From positions 1 through 46,432 of the forward strand of contig AEZC01000106.1 in assembly GCA_000257205.1 (NCBI GenBank): 46,432 nucleotides of DNA. Reading direction: 5' to 3'. The stretch is from Vibrio ordalii ATCC 33509. GTDB taxonomy: Bacteria; Pseudomonadota; Gammaproteobacteria; Enterobacterales; Vibrionaceae. Positions within the stretch are counted from its first letter, which is position 1. The number at the start of each line of letters is the position of its first letter. The notes beneath the pieces are model-generated. The model was not told the DNA's origin. It worked only from the letters and a program-made list of their open reading frames with translations, and made no database searches. Shown here in pieces: positions 1 through 8,920 of the stretch. The position numbers and the translations under genes were made by a program.

Positions 1-82
1 TTTTTTATGGGTGGTATCGGAACGCTATTTTTTCTTTTTGTCTCGCTTTCTTCTTCTTCGAAACCACTTTGACTTTTTTGTT

Positions 83-1264
83 CTATCGGTTTTCTTTTTC
101 TTTTTGTAATACCGGCTTTTTGTGCTGCGGGCGCATATCTTTAATGAAGCGCTCTTTGATCTCCTCATCGACATAACGCGCGACGCGATCCATCATCACT
201 TGATCATGGGCTTCAACCAAAGAGATCGCATTGCCTTTTTTACCAGCACGAGCCGTACGGCCTATGCGGTGTAAGTACACATCCGCTGAGCGTGGCATAT
301 CAAAGTTGATCACGTGACTCACGTCTGGTAAGTCAATACCACGCGCCGCTACGTCAGTAGCCAATAGCACGTTGACAGTGCCTTCACGGAATCGCGTAAT
401 GGCGTTATTGCGACGATCTTGTGGCATTTCGCCTTGAATCCAAGCACAAGGAATTTGCGCTTTTTCTAGCTCTGTACGCAAATCAGCTAAGCGCTCACGA
501 GTTTTGATAAACACGATAGAACGTTCGGCTTGCTCGGTGAGGATTTTCTTCAATAGCTCAACTTTGTGCACCATGGTATCGGCACGGTGATACCATTGGG
601 TGATTTTTTTGCGTTCACGACGAGAAGGATCGGCATTGATTGTTGCCGGTTCTTTTAAGAGATCGGCAGTGAAACCTTCCACACCATGACCTTCCAGCGT
701 TGCAGAGAAGAGCAAGGTCTGTTTACGCCAGCGACATTCCGCCGCGAGACGATCGACGATTGGGCCAAAGCCCATGTCCAGCATGCGGTCAGCTTCATCC
801 AAAATAAGCCATTCAATCGCACGACAATCAAAACGCTCGCCTTCAATGTATTCCATCAAGCGACCAGGCGTTGCCACCACAATATCTTGCGTTTTGGCTA
901 AGATGTCGGCGTGCTCTTGATATTGTACGCCGCCGGTGATGGTGACGATATTGAGACGAGTATTCTTCGCCAGTTCACGCGCTTGATCCGCCACTTGCAT
1001 CGCCAGTTCACGAGTTGGGGTCAGAATCAAGACGCGTGCAGGGCCAGCTCGCTTGCGCGGAAAATCCAAAAGATATTGCAGCGCCGGTAAAACAAATGCA
1101 GCGGTTTTACCGGTTCCCGTTGGCGCAGAGGCAAGAATATCTCGACCATCTAGGGCTTGTGGGATCGCTTCAGCTTGAACTTGGGTGGGACGTTCAAAGC
1201 CCATATCTTCAATGGCCGCAATGATGCAAGGGTCAAGATCGAGGTCAGCAAAGGTTTTGATCAC
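83..1264 (-). CDS. srmB: ATP-dependent RNA helicase SrmB (DEAD-box)
   Basis: DEAD-box RNA helicase of the SrmB family, which in E. coli assists early assembly of the 50S ribosomal subunit. The 393-residue protein shows the Q-motif region near residues 3-31, Walker A (APTGTGKT, 47-54), PTRELA (83-88), DEAD (156-159), SAT (187-189) and the C-terminal helicase signature HRIGRTARAG. The start is GTG at 1264, with GGAG about ten bases upstream. It lies 92 bases downstream of trmN6 on the same strand, as srmB and the tRNA methyltransferase gene are neighbours in related genomes. Odd point: the stop is TAG at 83-85, and the same frame stays open for 25 more codons of lysine-rich sequence before TAA at 5-7. 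Basic tails are typical of SrmB, so the TAG may be premature. The helicase core is complete either way. Confidence 0.95.
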   Translation of the reverse strand: MIKTFADLDLDPCIIAAIEDMGFERPTQVQAEAIPQALDGRDILASAPTGTGKTAAFVLPALQYLLDFPRKRAGPARVLILTPTRELAMQVADQARELAKNTRLNIVTITGGVQYQEHADILAKTQDIVVATPGRLMEYIEGERFDCRAIEWLILDEADRMLDMGFGPIVDRLAAECRWRKQTLLFSATLEGHGVEGFTADLLKEPATINADPSRRERKKITQWYHRADTMVHKVELLKKILTEQAERSIVFIKTRERLADLRTELEKAQIPCAWIQGEMPQDRRNNAITRFREGTVNVLLATDVAARGIDLPDVSHVINFDMPRSADVYLHRIGRTARAGKKGNAISLVEAHDQVMMDRVARYVDEEIKERFIKDMRPQHKKPVLQKEKENR

Positions 1265-1356
1265 AGTGAGTACTCCACAAGCCGTTAGGCTTATTTGGCT
1301 ATAAAATTAAGGTCGAACATTATAGGGGGATTGGTGATTAGGATCACATGTTATTT

Positions 1357-2079
1357 CTACATCTTGAGATAAAAATCTTGAGTTAGGGCGATAAAGGCTT
1401 CGCTATAACCGCTTGATGAGTGAATGACCAATGATGAATCAATCACAGCAGACGAGGCTAAACTTAGTTCAATCAATAGCCGATGAGCGGGTTTGTGTGC
1501 TACGGGTTGTACAGTGCAGCGCCGCTTAAGCTGCCAGCCGAGCGTGAGTGCTTGCTCGATAAATTGTTCCCCTTCATACACGGGCAAAATAAAACAAGCT
1601 TGCCCCTCATCGTTGAGGAGACTTTTTGCTCTGACTAATAAAGCGTGATGAGCAAGTTGATTGGTGTGCCTAGCAGTAGCTCGCTTGGGATCATGAGACA
1701 GTTCACCACTGTTGAAATAGGGTGGGTTACAAATAATTGCATCAAAGGACGGTGCAAAAGAGGTGTCTAAAATATCACCTTGTATAACGCGTATACGCTG
1801 TCCCCATAAAGAGGTATCACTGTTGTATTGGGCTGCTTCAAAAGCAAAGGCATCGATATCGATGGCCGTAATTTGTGCATCGCTAAAATGTTGCGCGCAC
1901 ATTAATGCCAATAACCCGGTACCTGTGCCAATATCGAGAATGGTTTTGGGATGGTGCGTGAAAGCCCACGCGCCTAATAGAACCCCATCGGTGCTGACAG
2001 GCATTCCCGCTTGTCCACCGTCAATGGAAAATTGTTTAAATTTGAAACGCTTATTTTTGGGCGTGTGACTTTTCATCAT
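1357..2079 (-). CDS. trmN6: tRNA1(Val) (adenine(37)-N6)-methyltransferase TrmN6
   Basis: SAM-dependent N6-adenine methyltransferase (YfiC/TrmN6 family) that modifies A37 of tRNA1(Val). The 240-residue protein has a glycine-rich SAM motif (DIGTGTGLLAL, about residues 49-59) and the catalytic NPPYF tetrapeptide region near residue 118, characteristic of N6-adenine methyltransferases acting on exocyclic amines. The N-terminal FKFKQFSIDGG block is typical of this family. Two consecutive ATG codons open the frame (2079 and 2076), and either could be used. It is divergent from brnQ and transcribed toward srmB, 92 bases away, so the two may share a transcript. Confidence 0.92.
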   Translation of the reverse strand: MMKSHTPKNKRFKFKQFSIDGGQAGMPVSTDGVLLGAWAFTHHPKTILDIGTGTGLLALMCAQHFSDAQITAIDIDAFAFEAAQYNSDTSLWGQRIRVIQGDILDTSFAPSFDAIICNPPYFNSGELSHDPKRATARHTNQLAHHALLVRAKSLLNDEGQACFILPVYEGEQFIEQALTLGWQLKRRCTVQPVAHKPAHRLLIELSLASSAVIDSSLVIHSSSGYSEAFIALTQDFYLKM

Positions 2080-2387
2080 TATTTCAAAACATGGCTCTAA
2101 TTAAGTGATAACCACTATTGTTATCTATTTGTTTGGATTATTGCTCTATTTGTTATGGATGTGTATAAGCAAATAATCAACATATCATTCTTGCTATTTT
2201 TTAACATTTAGAGTTTTAAACTGGTTTTTCACCAATATTATAAATTAATGTAGCGTTTTTTGCTTTGCCCTTGCGAAGTCTTGAGTGTTTCGTCATTATT
2301 CGCCCTTAATTTTTAGATTTAGATGCGGTTTAAACTGTATCAACAATGCACACACAACATTTATTAAATAATAATTAAGGGTTATCT
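2080..2387. other. AT-rich intergenic region between trmN6 and brnQ
   Basis: A 308-base AT-rich divergent intergenic region. It must carry promoters for both trmN6 (minus) and brnQ (plus). I see no ORF with a ribosome binding site, no rho-independent terminator and no recognisable riboswitch. Weak minus-10-like TATAAA/TATTAT sequences occur around 2238-2245, without a convincing minus-35 partner. Confidence 0.5.
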
Positions 2388-3701
2388 GTGAAGCAGACGT
2401 TAAAACTAACAGATATTATCGCGGTCGGCTTTATGCTTTTCGCGTTTTTCTTGGGTGCTGGTAACATCATCTTTCCGCCAATCGCTGGCCAACTTGCTGG
2501 AGAGCATTTGCTGCCCGCTATGACTGGCTTCTTAATTACTGCGGTTGGTCTACCTCTAATGACCATCATTGCTATTGCCGTTGCTGGTGGCTCTTGGGAT
2601 CATCTAACTAAAGATTTACCCAAACAGGCAGCGACAATGATAGCGGTGATGATTTTTATCATCATCGGCCCTGCTTTTGCAGCACCTCGCACTGGCCTTG
2701 TGGCGTATGAAATGGCAGTGAAACCGTTTTTCATTGATGCCCAACAATCGCACTTGACGCTCTTTTCTATTCTCTTTTTTGTTGTTGCGATGTTTTTTGC
2801 CTGGTCTCAAGGCAAACTCATCGATGTCATCGGTAAAGTGTTAACACCAGCGTTATTTATTGGTTTTCTTGTCCTCGCTGTGGCTGTTTTTCTTAATCCG
2901 CAAGGTGAGATGGTCGCTGCACAAGGTGAATACTTGACTCAGCCGTTGACGAAAGGTTTCCTTGAAGGTTACAACACCATGGATACGTTTGGTGCTCTGA
3001 TGTTTGGGATGTTAATTGTTGATGCACTGCGCAGCAAAGGCATTACTGAGCGTGCGGCAACCACAAAGTATTTAATCAGCGCGGCGTGCATTGCGGCGGC
3101 TGGTTTGGCTTTTGTTTATATTTCACTATTTTATCTTGGCGCGACAAGCTCTGTAGTTGCTTTTGGCGCAGAAAATGGTGGCGTGGTGCTTAGCCAATAT
3201 GTACAAGCGCTATTTGGCCCTTATGGACAGATTGTTCTCTCCACCATAGTCTTGCTGGCTTGCCTAACCACAGCGATTGGTTTGATTTCAGCATGCTCAG
3301 ACTACTTTTGCACATTGACTCCAATTTCTTATAAATCTTGGGTGATCATTATTGGTGTTGCTTGCGCTATCGTGGCAAACGTTGGTTTATCAGAATTGAT
3401 CGCTCTTTCTATCCCTGTGTTATTTGCACTGTATCCGGTTGCGATTGCCCTGATTGTGTTGACCTTTTTACGTGGGAAACTACCAAATCCTGCAGTGGCA
3501 TACCGTGTGGTATTGTTGATTGCGTTTCTTTTTGCGTTGATCGATGCGGCAAAAGTGGCTGGCGTGGATGTGTCTGCGTTTAATATGCTGCCACTGTTTG
3601 AAGTCGGTATGGGGTGGTTACTCCCAACACTTGCGGCGATGATTTGCATGTTTTTTATCGCTACTAACGTGCAGCAAAGTGTGGCTAAAAACGCGGCATA
3701 A
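2388..3701 (+). CDS. brnQ: Branched-chain amino acid transport system II carrier protein BrnQ
   Basis: Sodium- or proton-coupled symporter for leucine, isoleucine and valine in the inner membrane. The 437-residue product is almost entirely hydrophobic with about 12 predicted membrane segments. It opens with the LIVCS-family block FMLFAFFLGAGNIIFPP (residues 15-31). Length matches the E. coli protein (439 residues). The start is GTG at 2388, preceded by AAGG about nine bases upstream. The gene stands alone: trmN6 is divergent upstream, and a strong terminator hairpin follows at about 3728-3759. Confidence 0.94.
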   Translation: MKQTLKLTDIIAVGFMLFAFFLGAGNIIFPPIAGQLAGEHLLPAMTGFLITAVGLPLMTIIAIAVAGGSWDHLTKDLPKQAATMIAVMIFIIIGPAFAAPRTGLVAYEMAVKPFFIDAQQSHLTLFSILFFVVAMFFAWSQGKLIDVIGKVLTPALFIGFLVLAVAVFLNPQGEMVAAQGEYLTQPLTKGFLEGYNTMDTFGALMFGMLIVDALRSKGITERAATTKYLISAACIAAAGLAFVYISLFYLGATSSVVAFGAENGGVVLSQYVQALFGPYGQIVLSTIVLLACLTTAIGLISACSDYFCTLTPISYKSWVIIIGVACAIVANVGLSELIALSIPVLFALYPVAIALIVLTFLRGKLPNPAVAYRVVLLIAFLFALIDAAKVAGVDVSAFNMLPLFEVGMGWLLPTLAAMICMFFIATNVQQSVAKNAA

Positions 3702-3727
3702 TCGAGTTTTTATCCGTTAGTATCGAA

Positions 3728-3759
3728 GAGGCTGAGCATGATTGTTCGGCCTTTTTTTT
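3728..3759 (+). terminator. Rho-independent terminator after brnQ
   Basis: Nine-base stem AGGCTGAGC (3729-3737) pairs with GTTCGGCCT (3744-3752), including G-U pairs, across a six-base loop. A run of eight T follows directly. Confidence 0.85.
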
Positions 3760-3869
3760 AGTGCGTGCCAGCTTTTGTTTCAAGAGTTCAAACTAATTTT
3801 TCCTGTATCTTCATCACATTTTTAAGTAGAATTCTTCGGTTAAATTCTACTCATAAATGTTGAGCAAAC

Positions 3870-4968
3870 ATGTTTGAAATCAATCCTATTAAAAACCGTC
3901 TTCAGGATGTGTCAGAGCGCACAAATATCCTGAGGGGGTATCTTTGACTACGACGCTAAGAAAGAGCGTTTAGAAGAAGTGAATGTCGAACTCGAGCAAC
4001 CTAATGTCTGGAACGAACCTGAGCGTGCACAAGCGCTAGGTAAAGAACGCGCTTCGCTCGAAGCCATTGTCGATACCATTGATCAGTTAGATCAAGGTGT
4101 GGATGATGTGGAAGGGCTACTGGAACTGGCTATTGAAGCCGAAGACCAAGAAACTTTCGATGAAATTGGTCCTGAACTGGATGAACTGGAAACTAAGCTT
4201 GAACAGCTTGAGTTTCGCCGTATGTTCTCTGGTGATCACGATTCTTCAGATTGCTATATTGATCTGCAGTCTGGTTCGGGCGGCACCGAGGCTCAAGACT
4301 GGACATCAATCCTGCTACGCATGTATTTACGTTGGGCAGAAGCGAAAGGCTTTAAGACTGAAGTGATTGAAGTGTCTGAAGGTGATGTTGCTGGTCTAAA
4401 AGGCGCAACAGTGCGCATTATCGGTGATTACGCTTATGGTTGGTTACGCACCGAAACTGGCGTACATCGCTTGGTTCGTAAATCGCCATTTGATTCGAGT
4501 GGCCGCCGGCATACCTCTTTTGCCTCTGCGTTTATCTATCCTGAGATTGATGAAAATATTGCTATCGACATCAACCCAGCCGATCTTCGTATCGATGTTT
4601 ATCGCGCTTCGGGAGCGGGTGGTCAGCACGTTAACACCACCGAATCGGCGGTGCGTATTACGCATATTCCAACCAATACCGTTGTTCAATGCCAAAACGA
4701 TCGTTCGCAGCATAAAAACAAAGACCAAGCGATGAAACAATTGCGTGCAAAACTGTTTGAACTTGAGTTACAAAAGCAGAATGCAGAAAAGCAAGCCAAT
4801 GAAGATGCAAAATCTGACATTGGCTGGGGAAGCCAAATTCGATCTTATGTATTGGATGACTCCCGAATCAAAGACTTACGCACTGGCGTTGAGAACCGTA
4901 ATACCCAAGCGGTATTAGATGGTGATTTAGACAAATTTATTGAAGCAAGCCTGAAATCAGGTCTTTAA
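3870..4968 (+). CDS. prfB: Peptide chain release factor 2 (programmed +1 frameshift)
   Basis: Release factor 2, which ends translation at UGA and UAA. The reading frame starts at ATG 3870 and runs 25 codons to an in-frame TGA at 3945-3947. Translation must shift +1 on CTT-T to continue as Asp-Tyr-Asp from GAC 3946 to the TAA at 4966-4968, giving 365 residues, the same as E. coli RF2. The main body contains the GGQ peptidyl-hydrolysis loop ([17 protein letters not shown], near residue 245) and a PCRF domain upstream. This is the normal autoregulatory arrangement, not a broken gene: low RF2 favours the shift. lysS follows after 33 bases, probably in the same operon as in E. coli. Confidence 0.97.
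3933..3948 (+). promoter_or_regulatory. prfB: prfB programmed frameshift site
   Basis: Shine-Dalgarno-like AGGGGG at 3933-3938 lies three bases before the slippery CTT TGA C at 3942-3948. This is the classical RF2 recoding element, with the stop at codon 26 as in E. coli. Confidence 0.97.
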
Positions 4969-5001
4969 GGCTTTTTTACCGACATATAAGGTACATGTAA
5001 A

Positions 5002-6534
5002 ATGACTGATGCTGTTCAAAACGAAATGAATCAAGAGCAAATTGCGCAAGAAGAGAACAAACTCATCGCAGAGCGTCGCAGCAAGCTGGATCACATCCGT
5101 AAGAGCTGTAAAGCGAATGGCCACCCAAATGACTTTCGTCGTGACAGCCTTGCGGGCGATCTTCAACAGCAATTCGGTGAAAAGAGCAAAGAAGAGTTAG
5201 AAGCCTTAAACCATGTTGTGGCGATTGCGGGTCGTATCATGGCGAAACGTGGTCCTTTCCTTGTTATTCAAGAAACCTCTGGTCGTATTCAAGCTTATGC
5301 TTCAAAAGAGGTTCAAACTGAGCTGAAGGAAAAATACCAAGGACTCGACATTGGTGACATCATCGGCGTGAAAGGTGCGTTGCACAAATCTGGCAAAGGC
5401 GATCTCTACGTTAATATGGAAGAGTACGAATTGCTGACAAAGGCACTTCGTCCGTTACCAGAGAAGTTCCACGGTTTGACTGACCAAGAGATGCGCTACC
5501 GCCAACGTTATGTGGATTTGATTGTTAATGAAAGTTCACGTAATGCGTTCATTGTCCGCTCTAAAGTAATGACTGCAATTCGTAACTTCATGATCTCAAA
5601 ACAGTTCATGGAAGTAGAAACGCCAATGATGCATGTGATCCCTGGCGGTGCTAGTGCGCGTCCATTCATCACTCATCACAATGCGCTCGACATGCCAATG
5701 TACTTGCGTATCGCACCTGAGCTTTACCTTAAGCGTCTAGTTGTGGGTGGCTTTGATCGCGTGTTTGAAATCAACCGTAACTTCCGTAACGAAGGTCTTT
5801 CTCCTCGCCATAACCCTGAATTTACCATGATGGAATTCTATATGGCGTACGCAGATTACAAAGATCTGATGGATTTTACTGAGGAGATATTGAGTTCAGT
5901 TGCACTTGAAGTTTTGGGGTCAACATCAATGCCTTATGGTGATGAAACGGTAGAATTTGGTGGTCAATATGCTCGCATGAGTATGTTTGAAGCCATCAAA
6001 CACTACAACCCAGAGCACGCTCAAATCCAAGCGTTAACGGAACAGGATCTGCAAAACCGTGAGCTGATGGTATCTATCGCCAAATCGGTTCATGTAGACG
6101 TTGAACCTTTCTGGACTTGTGGCCAACTGCTTGAAGAGATCTTCGGTGAAACGGCTGAACCTAAGTTGATGCAACCGACCTTCATCACTGGATACCCTGC
6201 AGATATTTCACCATTGGCGCGTCGTAGCGATAACAACCCATTCTTCACCGACCGTTTTGAGTTCTTCATCGGTGGTCGTGAAGTCGCCAATGGCTTCTCT
6301 GAGCTTAATGATGCTCAAGATCAAGACGAGCGCTTCTTAGCGCAAGTGAATGCCAAAGATGCTGGCGACGATGAAGCCATGTTCTACGATGCTGATTATG
6401 TTGTTGCGTTAGAGCACGGTCTACCACCAACGGCGGGTCAAGGCATTGGTATTGATCGTTTGGTGATGTTACTCACCAACACCCATACGATTCGTGACGT
6501 TATCCTATTCCCTGCGATGCGCCCACAGCAGTAA
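5002..6534 (+). CDS. lysS: Lysyl-tRNA synthetase (class II)
   Basis: Class II lysyl-tRNA synthetase, 510 residues, charging tRNA-Lys in the cytoplasm. An N-terminal OB-fold anticodon-binding domain (about residues 60-160) precedes the catalytic core. Motif 2 is visible as [20 protein letters not shown] (near 263-282) and motif 3 as [12 protein letters not shown] near the C terminus. The start ATG 5002 has GG bases in AAGGTACATGTAAA upstream. It is 33 bases downstream of prfB and is closed by a strong terminator at 6554-6580. Confidence 0.97.
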   Translation: MTDAVQNEMNQEQIAQEENKLIAERRSKLDHIRKSCKANGHPNDFRRDSLAGDLQQQFGEKSKEELEALNHVVAIAGRIMAKRGPFLVIQETSGRIQAYASKEVQTELKEKYQGLDIGDIIGVKGALHKSGKGDLYVNMEEYELLTKALRPLPEKFHGLTDQEMRYRQRYVDLIVNESSRNAFIVRSKVMTAIRNFMISKQFMEVETPMMHVIPGGASARPFITHHNALDMPMYLRIAPELYLKRLVVGGFDRVFEINRNFRNEGLSPRHNPEFTMMEFYMAYADYKDLMDFTEEILSSVALEVLGSTSMPYGDETVEFGGQYARMSMFEAIKHYNPEHAQIQALTEQDLQNRELMVSIAKSVHVDVEPFWTCGQLLEEIFGETAEPKLMQPTFITGYPADISPLARRSDNNPFFTDRFEFFIGGREVANGFSELNDAQDQDERFLAQVNAKDAGDDEAMFYDADYVVALEHGLPPTAGQGIGIDRLVMLLTNTHTIRDVILFPAMRPQQ

Positions 6535-6553
6535 TTGCTACTTTCGTTCCGAT

Positions 6554-6580
6554 AAACCGCCTAAATAGGCGGTTTTTTTT
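6554..6580 (+). terminator. Rho-independent terminator after lysS
   Basis: Perfect nine-base stem AAACCGCCT / AGGCGGTTT (6554-6562 with 6567-6575), AAAT loop, then a T run. Confidence 0.93.
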
Positions 6581-6796
6581 TGCATTAGTTTGAAAAATTT
6601 TGTTCACTAGCATGGGCTAACAGGCAACAATTTCGAAAGGATTATGAAATAGTTCCCTATATTAAATGGCAAAGCGCTTATTTGTTGTCTAGTCTTATTA
6701 TCGAGACAGACTACAGCGCCAAGTCTCGTTAATGTAACAGCCGTTTAATGTGCCAAAAGTAGCACTGCATATAAATTTTAAGATAAGGAATAATAG

Positions 6797-8131
6797 ATGG
6801 GCACTCAATTCCGAATGGATTCTGTCCCAGGTTCGCTTGTCGTCGTTGGTGGGACATACGAGCCTTGGTTATCTGTACTTGAACAGGTTGGTTGGCGTTG
6901 TACACAATGCGCAGATTTACGTAAAGCGGATGCCTTGTTTGCAGAAACAGGCCCATGCATTGGTATTGTTGATTTGAGCCATGATGAATTCAGCCTCAAT
7001 GGCATTGCAAATTTGGTCAGCAACCATAAACAAGTACGTTGGTTAGCGTTCATTCGCGAATCACAGTTGAGCTCGGATACAATTTGCCAATTCATTGTTA
7101 ACTTTTGTATCGACTTTTTTACGGCGCCGATTCCCGATGCGCAGCTACTGAGCACCATTGGACACCAACTTGGAATGCTTAAGTTAGAGAAAAAAGTATG
7201 GCCACATTATGGAGCAACAGGGGATATGGGTTTAATTGGTGAATCCACTCCCATGAAGCGCCTGCGTGATCAGATCAAGCGCATCGGCCCTACGGATGTC
7301 AGTATCCTCATTTATGGGGAAAATGGAACGGGCAAAGAGACGGTCGCTAGAGCGGTACACAAAACCTCATCTCGTGCACAAAAACCTTTTATTTCAGTGA
7401 ATTGCCGAGCTTTATCGGAGAGCCGCTTTGAATGTGAGCTATTCGGTATTGGTTGTGAAGACTCATCTCAAACTTCATTATTGGAGCGGGCCGATGGCGG
7501 AACTATTTTACTCAAAGATATCCTCACGCTACCTAAAAGCCAACAAGCAAACCTATTACGCTTTTTGAAAGAAGGAACGATAGAGACTTCAATGGGTGTC
7601 AAAGAGGTGGACGTGCGCATTTTAGCTGCCAACTCTTCCGATATTGAAAAAGCGCTGATTGATGGCAATTTTAACGAAGAGCTGTACCACTACATTAACG
7701 TATTGCGTATTAATGTCCCGAGCTTAAAAGAGCGAGCTGGCGATATAGCATTATTAGCGCGTCACTTCTTGCAGGAATATTCTAAAGAGTTTAACGCGCA
7801 GGCGCGCAGTTTTACTGAAGAAGCGACACGCTCATTGACTCGTTATCACTGGCCGGGTAATGTTCGTGAGCTGATGAATCAGATCAAACGAGTGGTGCTG
7901 ATGTCCGATTCAGTCATGTTGGATGAATTGCAACTCGACTTACCAAAACGCAGTGATGGTAAGCGCAGCCTAAAAAGCATTCGTGAGCGTTCAGAGCGAG
8001 ATGCGCTATTACTGGTTCTAGAATCGAACTCAGGGCAAGTCTCAATGGCCGCCAAAGAGCTAGGTGTATCTAGAGCTACTATGTATCGCTTGCTTAATAA
8101 ACATAACTTAATCACTGAAAATACCTATTAA
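6797..8131 (+). CDS. vpsR: Biofilm/exopolysaccharide master activator VpsR (NtrC-like, c-di-GMP responsive)
   Basis: Close match to VpsR, the activator of Vibrio exopolysaccharide and biofilm genes, which binds cyclic di-GMP. The 444-residue protein has a degenerate receiver domain with the characteristic Asp59 (IGIVDLSHD), an AAA+ domain with Walker A GENGTGK (174-180), and a C-terminal Fis-type helix-turn-helix (SGQVSMAAKELGVSRATMYR, about 411-430). Two features argue against classic sigma-54 activation. The GAFTGA loop that should follow ELFG is absent, and the Walker B region reads GGTILLKDI instead of GGTLFLDEI. Both fit the known sigma-70-dependent behaviour of VpsR. The start ATG 6797 has AAGGA eight bases upstream. 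A terminator follows at 8150. Confidence 0.95.
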   Translation: MGTQFRMDSVPGSLVVVGGTYEPWLSVLEQVGWRCTQCADLRKADALFAETGPCIGIVDLSHDEFSLNGIANLVSNHKQVRWLAFIRESQLSSDTICQFIVNFCIDFFTAPIPDAQLLSTIGHQLGMLKLEKKVWPHYGATGDMGLIGESTPMKRLRDQIKRIGPTDVSILIYGENGTGKETVARAVHKTSSRAQKPFISVNCRALSESRFECELFGIGCEDSSQTSLLERADGGTILLKDILTLPKSQQANLLRFLKEGTIETSMGVKEVDVRILAANSSDIEKALIDGNFNEELYHYINVLRINVPSLKERAGDIALLARHFLQEYSKEFNAQARSFTEEATRSLTRYHWPGNVRELMNQIKRVVLMSDSVMLDELQLDLPKRSDGKRSLKSIRERSERDALLLVLESNSGQVSMAAKELGVSRATMYRLLNKHNLITENTY

Positions 8132-8149
8132 CTTGATGATTCTTCAAGT

Positions 8150-8186
8150 AAAAATGGCCACATTTAATCCATGTGGCCATTTTTTA
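8150..8186 (+). terminator. Rho-independent terminator after vpsR
   Basis: AAAATGGCCACAT (8151-8163) pairs perfectly with ATGTGGCCATTTT (8171-8183), with a seven-base loop and T tail. It is symmetrical enough to act on both strands. Confidence 0.92.
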
Positions 8187-8300
8187 TAATCATATCTTTT
8201 GCGAATAAGTTATTCTCTAGCTGAATGTGTCACTTATTTGCTGTCATCGGCTTTCATTTTAGGTTAATGCATTGTTTTTTAATTGTTTGAAAATTAAGAG

Positions 8301-8328
8301 TTGAATAATCACCTCAGTTGCATAGAAT
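8301..8328 (+). promoter_or_regulatory. Candidate sigma-70 promoter of the small-ORF/DUF1127 unit
   Basis: TTGAAT (8301-8306) and TAGAAT (8323-8328) with a 16-base spacer. It lies 66 bases before the start of the 39-codon ORF and after the vpsR terminator, so it could drive the ORF and the DUF1127-like gene. Inferred from match to consensus only. Confidence 0.5.
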
Positions 8329-8393
8329 TTAACCGTTAGCCGTGCTCACACACTCATTTCACTTTGGATTAACTATTTGCTTGGAGGCGCAAC

Positions 8394-8513
8394 ATGAATC
8401 ATTTCGTTTTTGTTCATACTGTTCGCGTTTCTATCGATCTTACTGCGCCTAAATCGTCTCTTACTACAGACGCCTGTCGTATGTTTGATGATAAAAAAGG
8501 CACAGATTTTTAG
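8394..8513 (+). CDS. Candidate small protein (39 residues), unknown function
   Basis: A 39-codon ORF, ATG 8394 to TAG 8511-8513, with an excellent Shine-Dalgarno sequence (GGAGG at 8383-8387, six bases before ATG). The peptide starts MNHFVFVHTVRVSIDL and ends KKGTDF; it has one cysteine and no clear membrane segment. It lies between the vpsR terminator and the DUF1127-like gene, behind a plausible promoter at 8301. I do not recognise it. It could be a real small protein, or a leader peptide whose translation affects the hairpin at 8531-8559 and the gene downstream. The strong ribosome binding site is the main support. Confidence 0.5.
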   Translation: MNHFVFVHTVRVSIDLTAPKSSLTTDACRMFDDKKGTDF

Positions 8514-8530
8514 TTAATCCGTAACCTTGA

Positions 8531-8559
8531 GATAGGCTGCGGAAAAATGGCAGCTTATC
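8531..8559 (+). other. Hairpin between the 39-codon ORF and the DUF1127-like gene
   Basis: GATAGGCTGC (8531-8540) pairs with GCAGCTTATC (8550-8559), ten base pairs with one G-U, and a nine-base A-rich loop. No T run follows, so it is not a standard terminator. It may be an mRNA-processing or stability element, or part of an attenuator. Confidence 0.45.
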
Positions 8560-8631
8560 AAAGTGTTGATCCACCTTGTTTGCCCCCATTTTTCCAGCCG
8601 TCAACGTTTAGTTTACTACTGGAGAATACTC

Positions 8632-8883
8632 ATGCGTCATTCAATTTATTTACAACTTGCTACTTTACTGGTCCGTGCTGATTTACGCCGTGAAGAGCGT
8701 CAATGGCAACGAAATGTTCGCCGTCATGCTTTTGAGCTGCCTTTTAATAGCCAACATTTGCTTAAAGATATTGGCTTAGAAAGTGATGGACGCGCTATTG
8801 GCGTTTCAGTCCCTGACTCAATTAAAGCTGAACGTCATATTCGTCATCTTCGCCGTGTGTTAAGTATGCGAATAACAACGTAA
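8632..8883 (+). CDS. Small basic DUF1127-like protein
   Basis: An 83-residue, strongly basic protein. I chose ATG 8632 because GGAG stands seven bases upstream (8621-8624), whereas the earlier in-frame start at 8563 has no ribosome binding site. The N-terminal half is rich in Arg (LRREERQWQRNVRRH). The middle, FNSQHLLKDIGLESDGR, resembles the DUF1127/YjiS signature in which a conserved L-x-DIGL motif ends the domain. DUF1127 proteins are small arginine-rich proteins, some of which bind RNA or affect phosphate and polysaccharide metabolism; the role here is unknown. It is convergent with tas, 37 bases away. Confidence 0.75.
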   Translation: MRHSIYLQLATLLVRADLRREERQWQRNVRRHAFELPFNSQHLLKDIGLESDGRAIGVSVPDSIKAERHIRHLRRVLSMRITT

Positions 8884-8920
8884 AACGAGGGGCTAGTGGC
8901 TTCGCTATCCCCGAAGATAT

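Noticed and set aside
686..901. Plus-strand ORF inside srmB, and similar overlapping frames throughout
   Set aside because: These are shadows of well-supported genes on the other strand or frame, without ribosome binding sites or family motifs.
3870..3947. Short ORF ending in TGA before the prfB body, which looks like a broken gene
   Set aside because: It is the first 25 codons of prfB with the conserved programmed +1 frameshift site (AGGGGG then CTT TGA C).
8884..8920. Hairpin GGGGCTAG/CTATCCCC between the DUF1127-like gene and tas as a terminator
   Set aside because: The stem has a mismatch and no T run follows on either strand.
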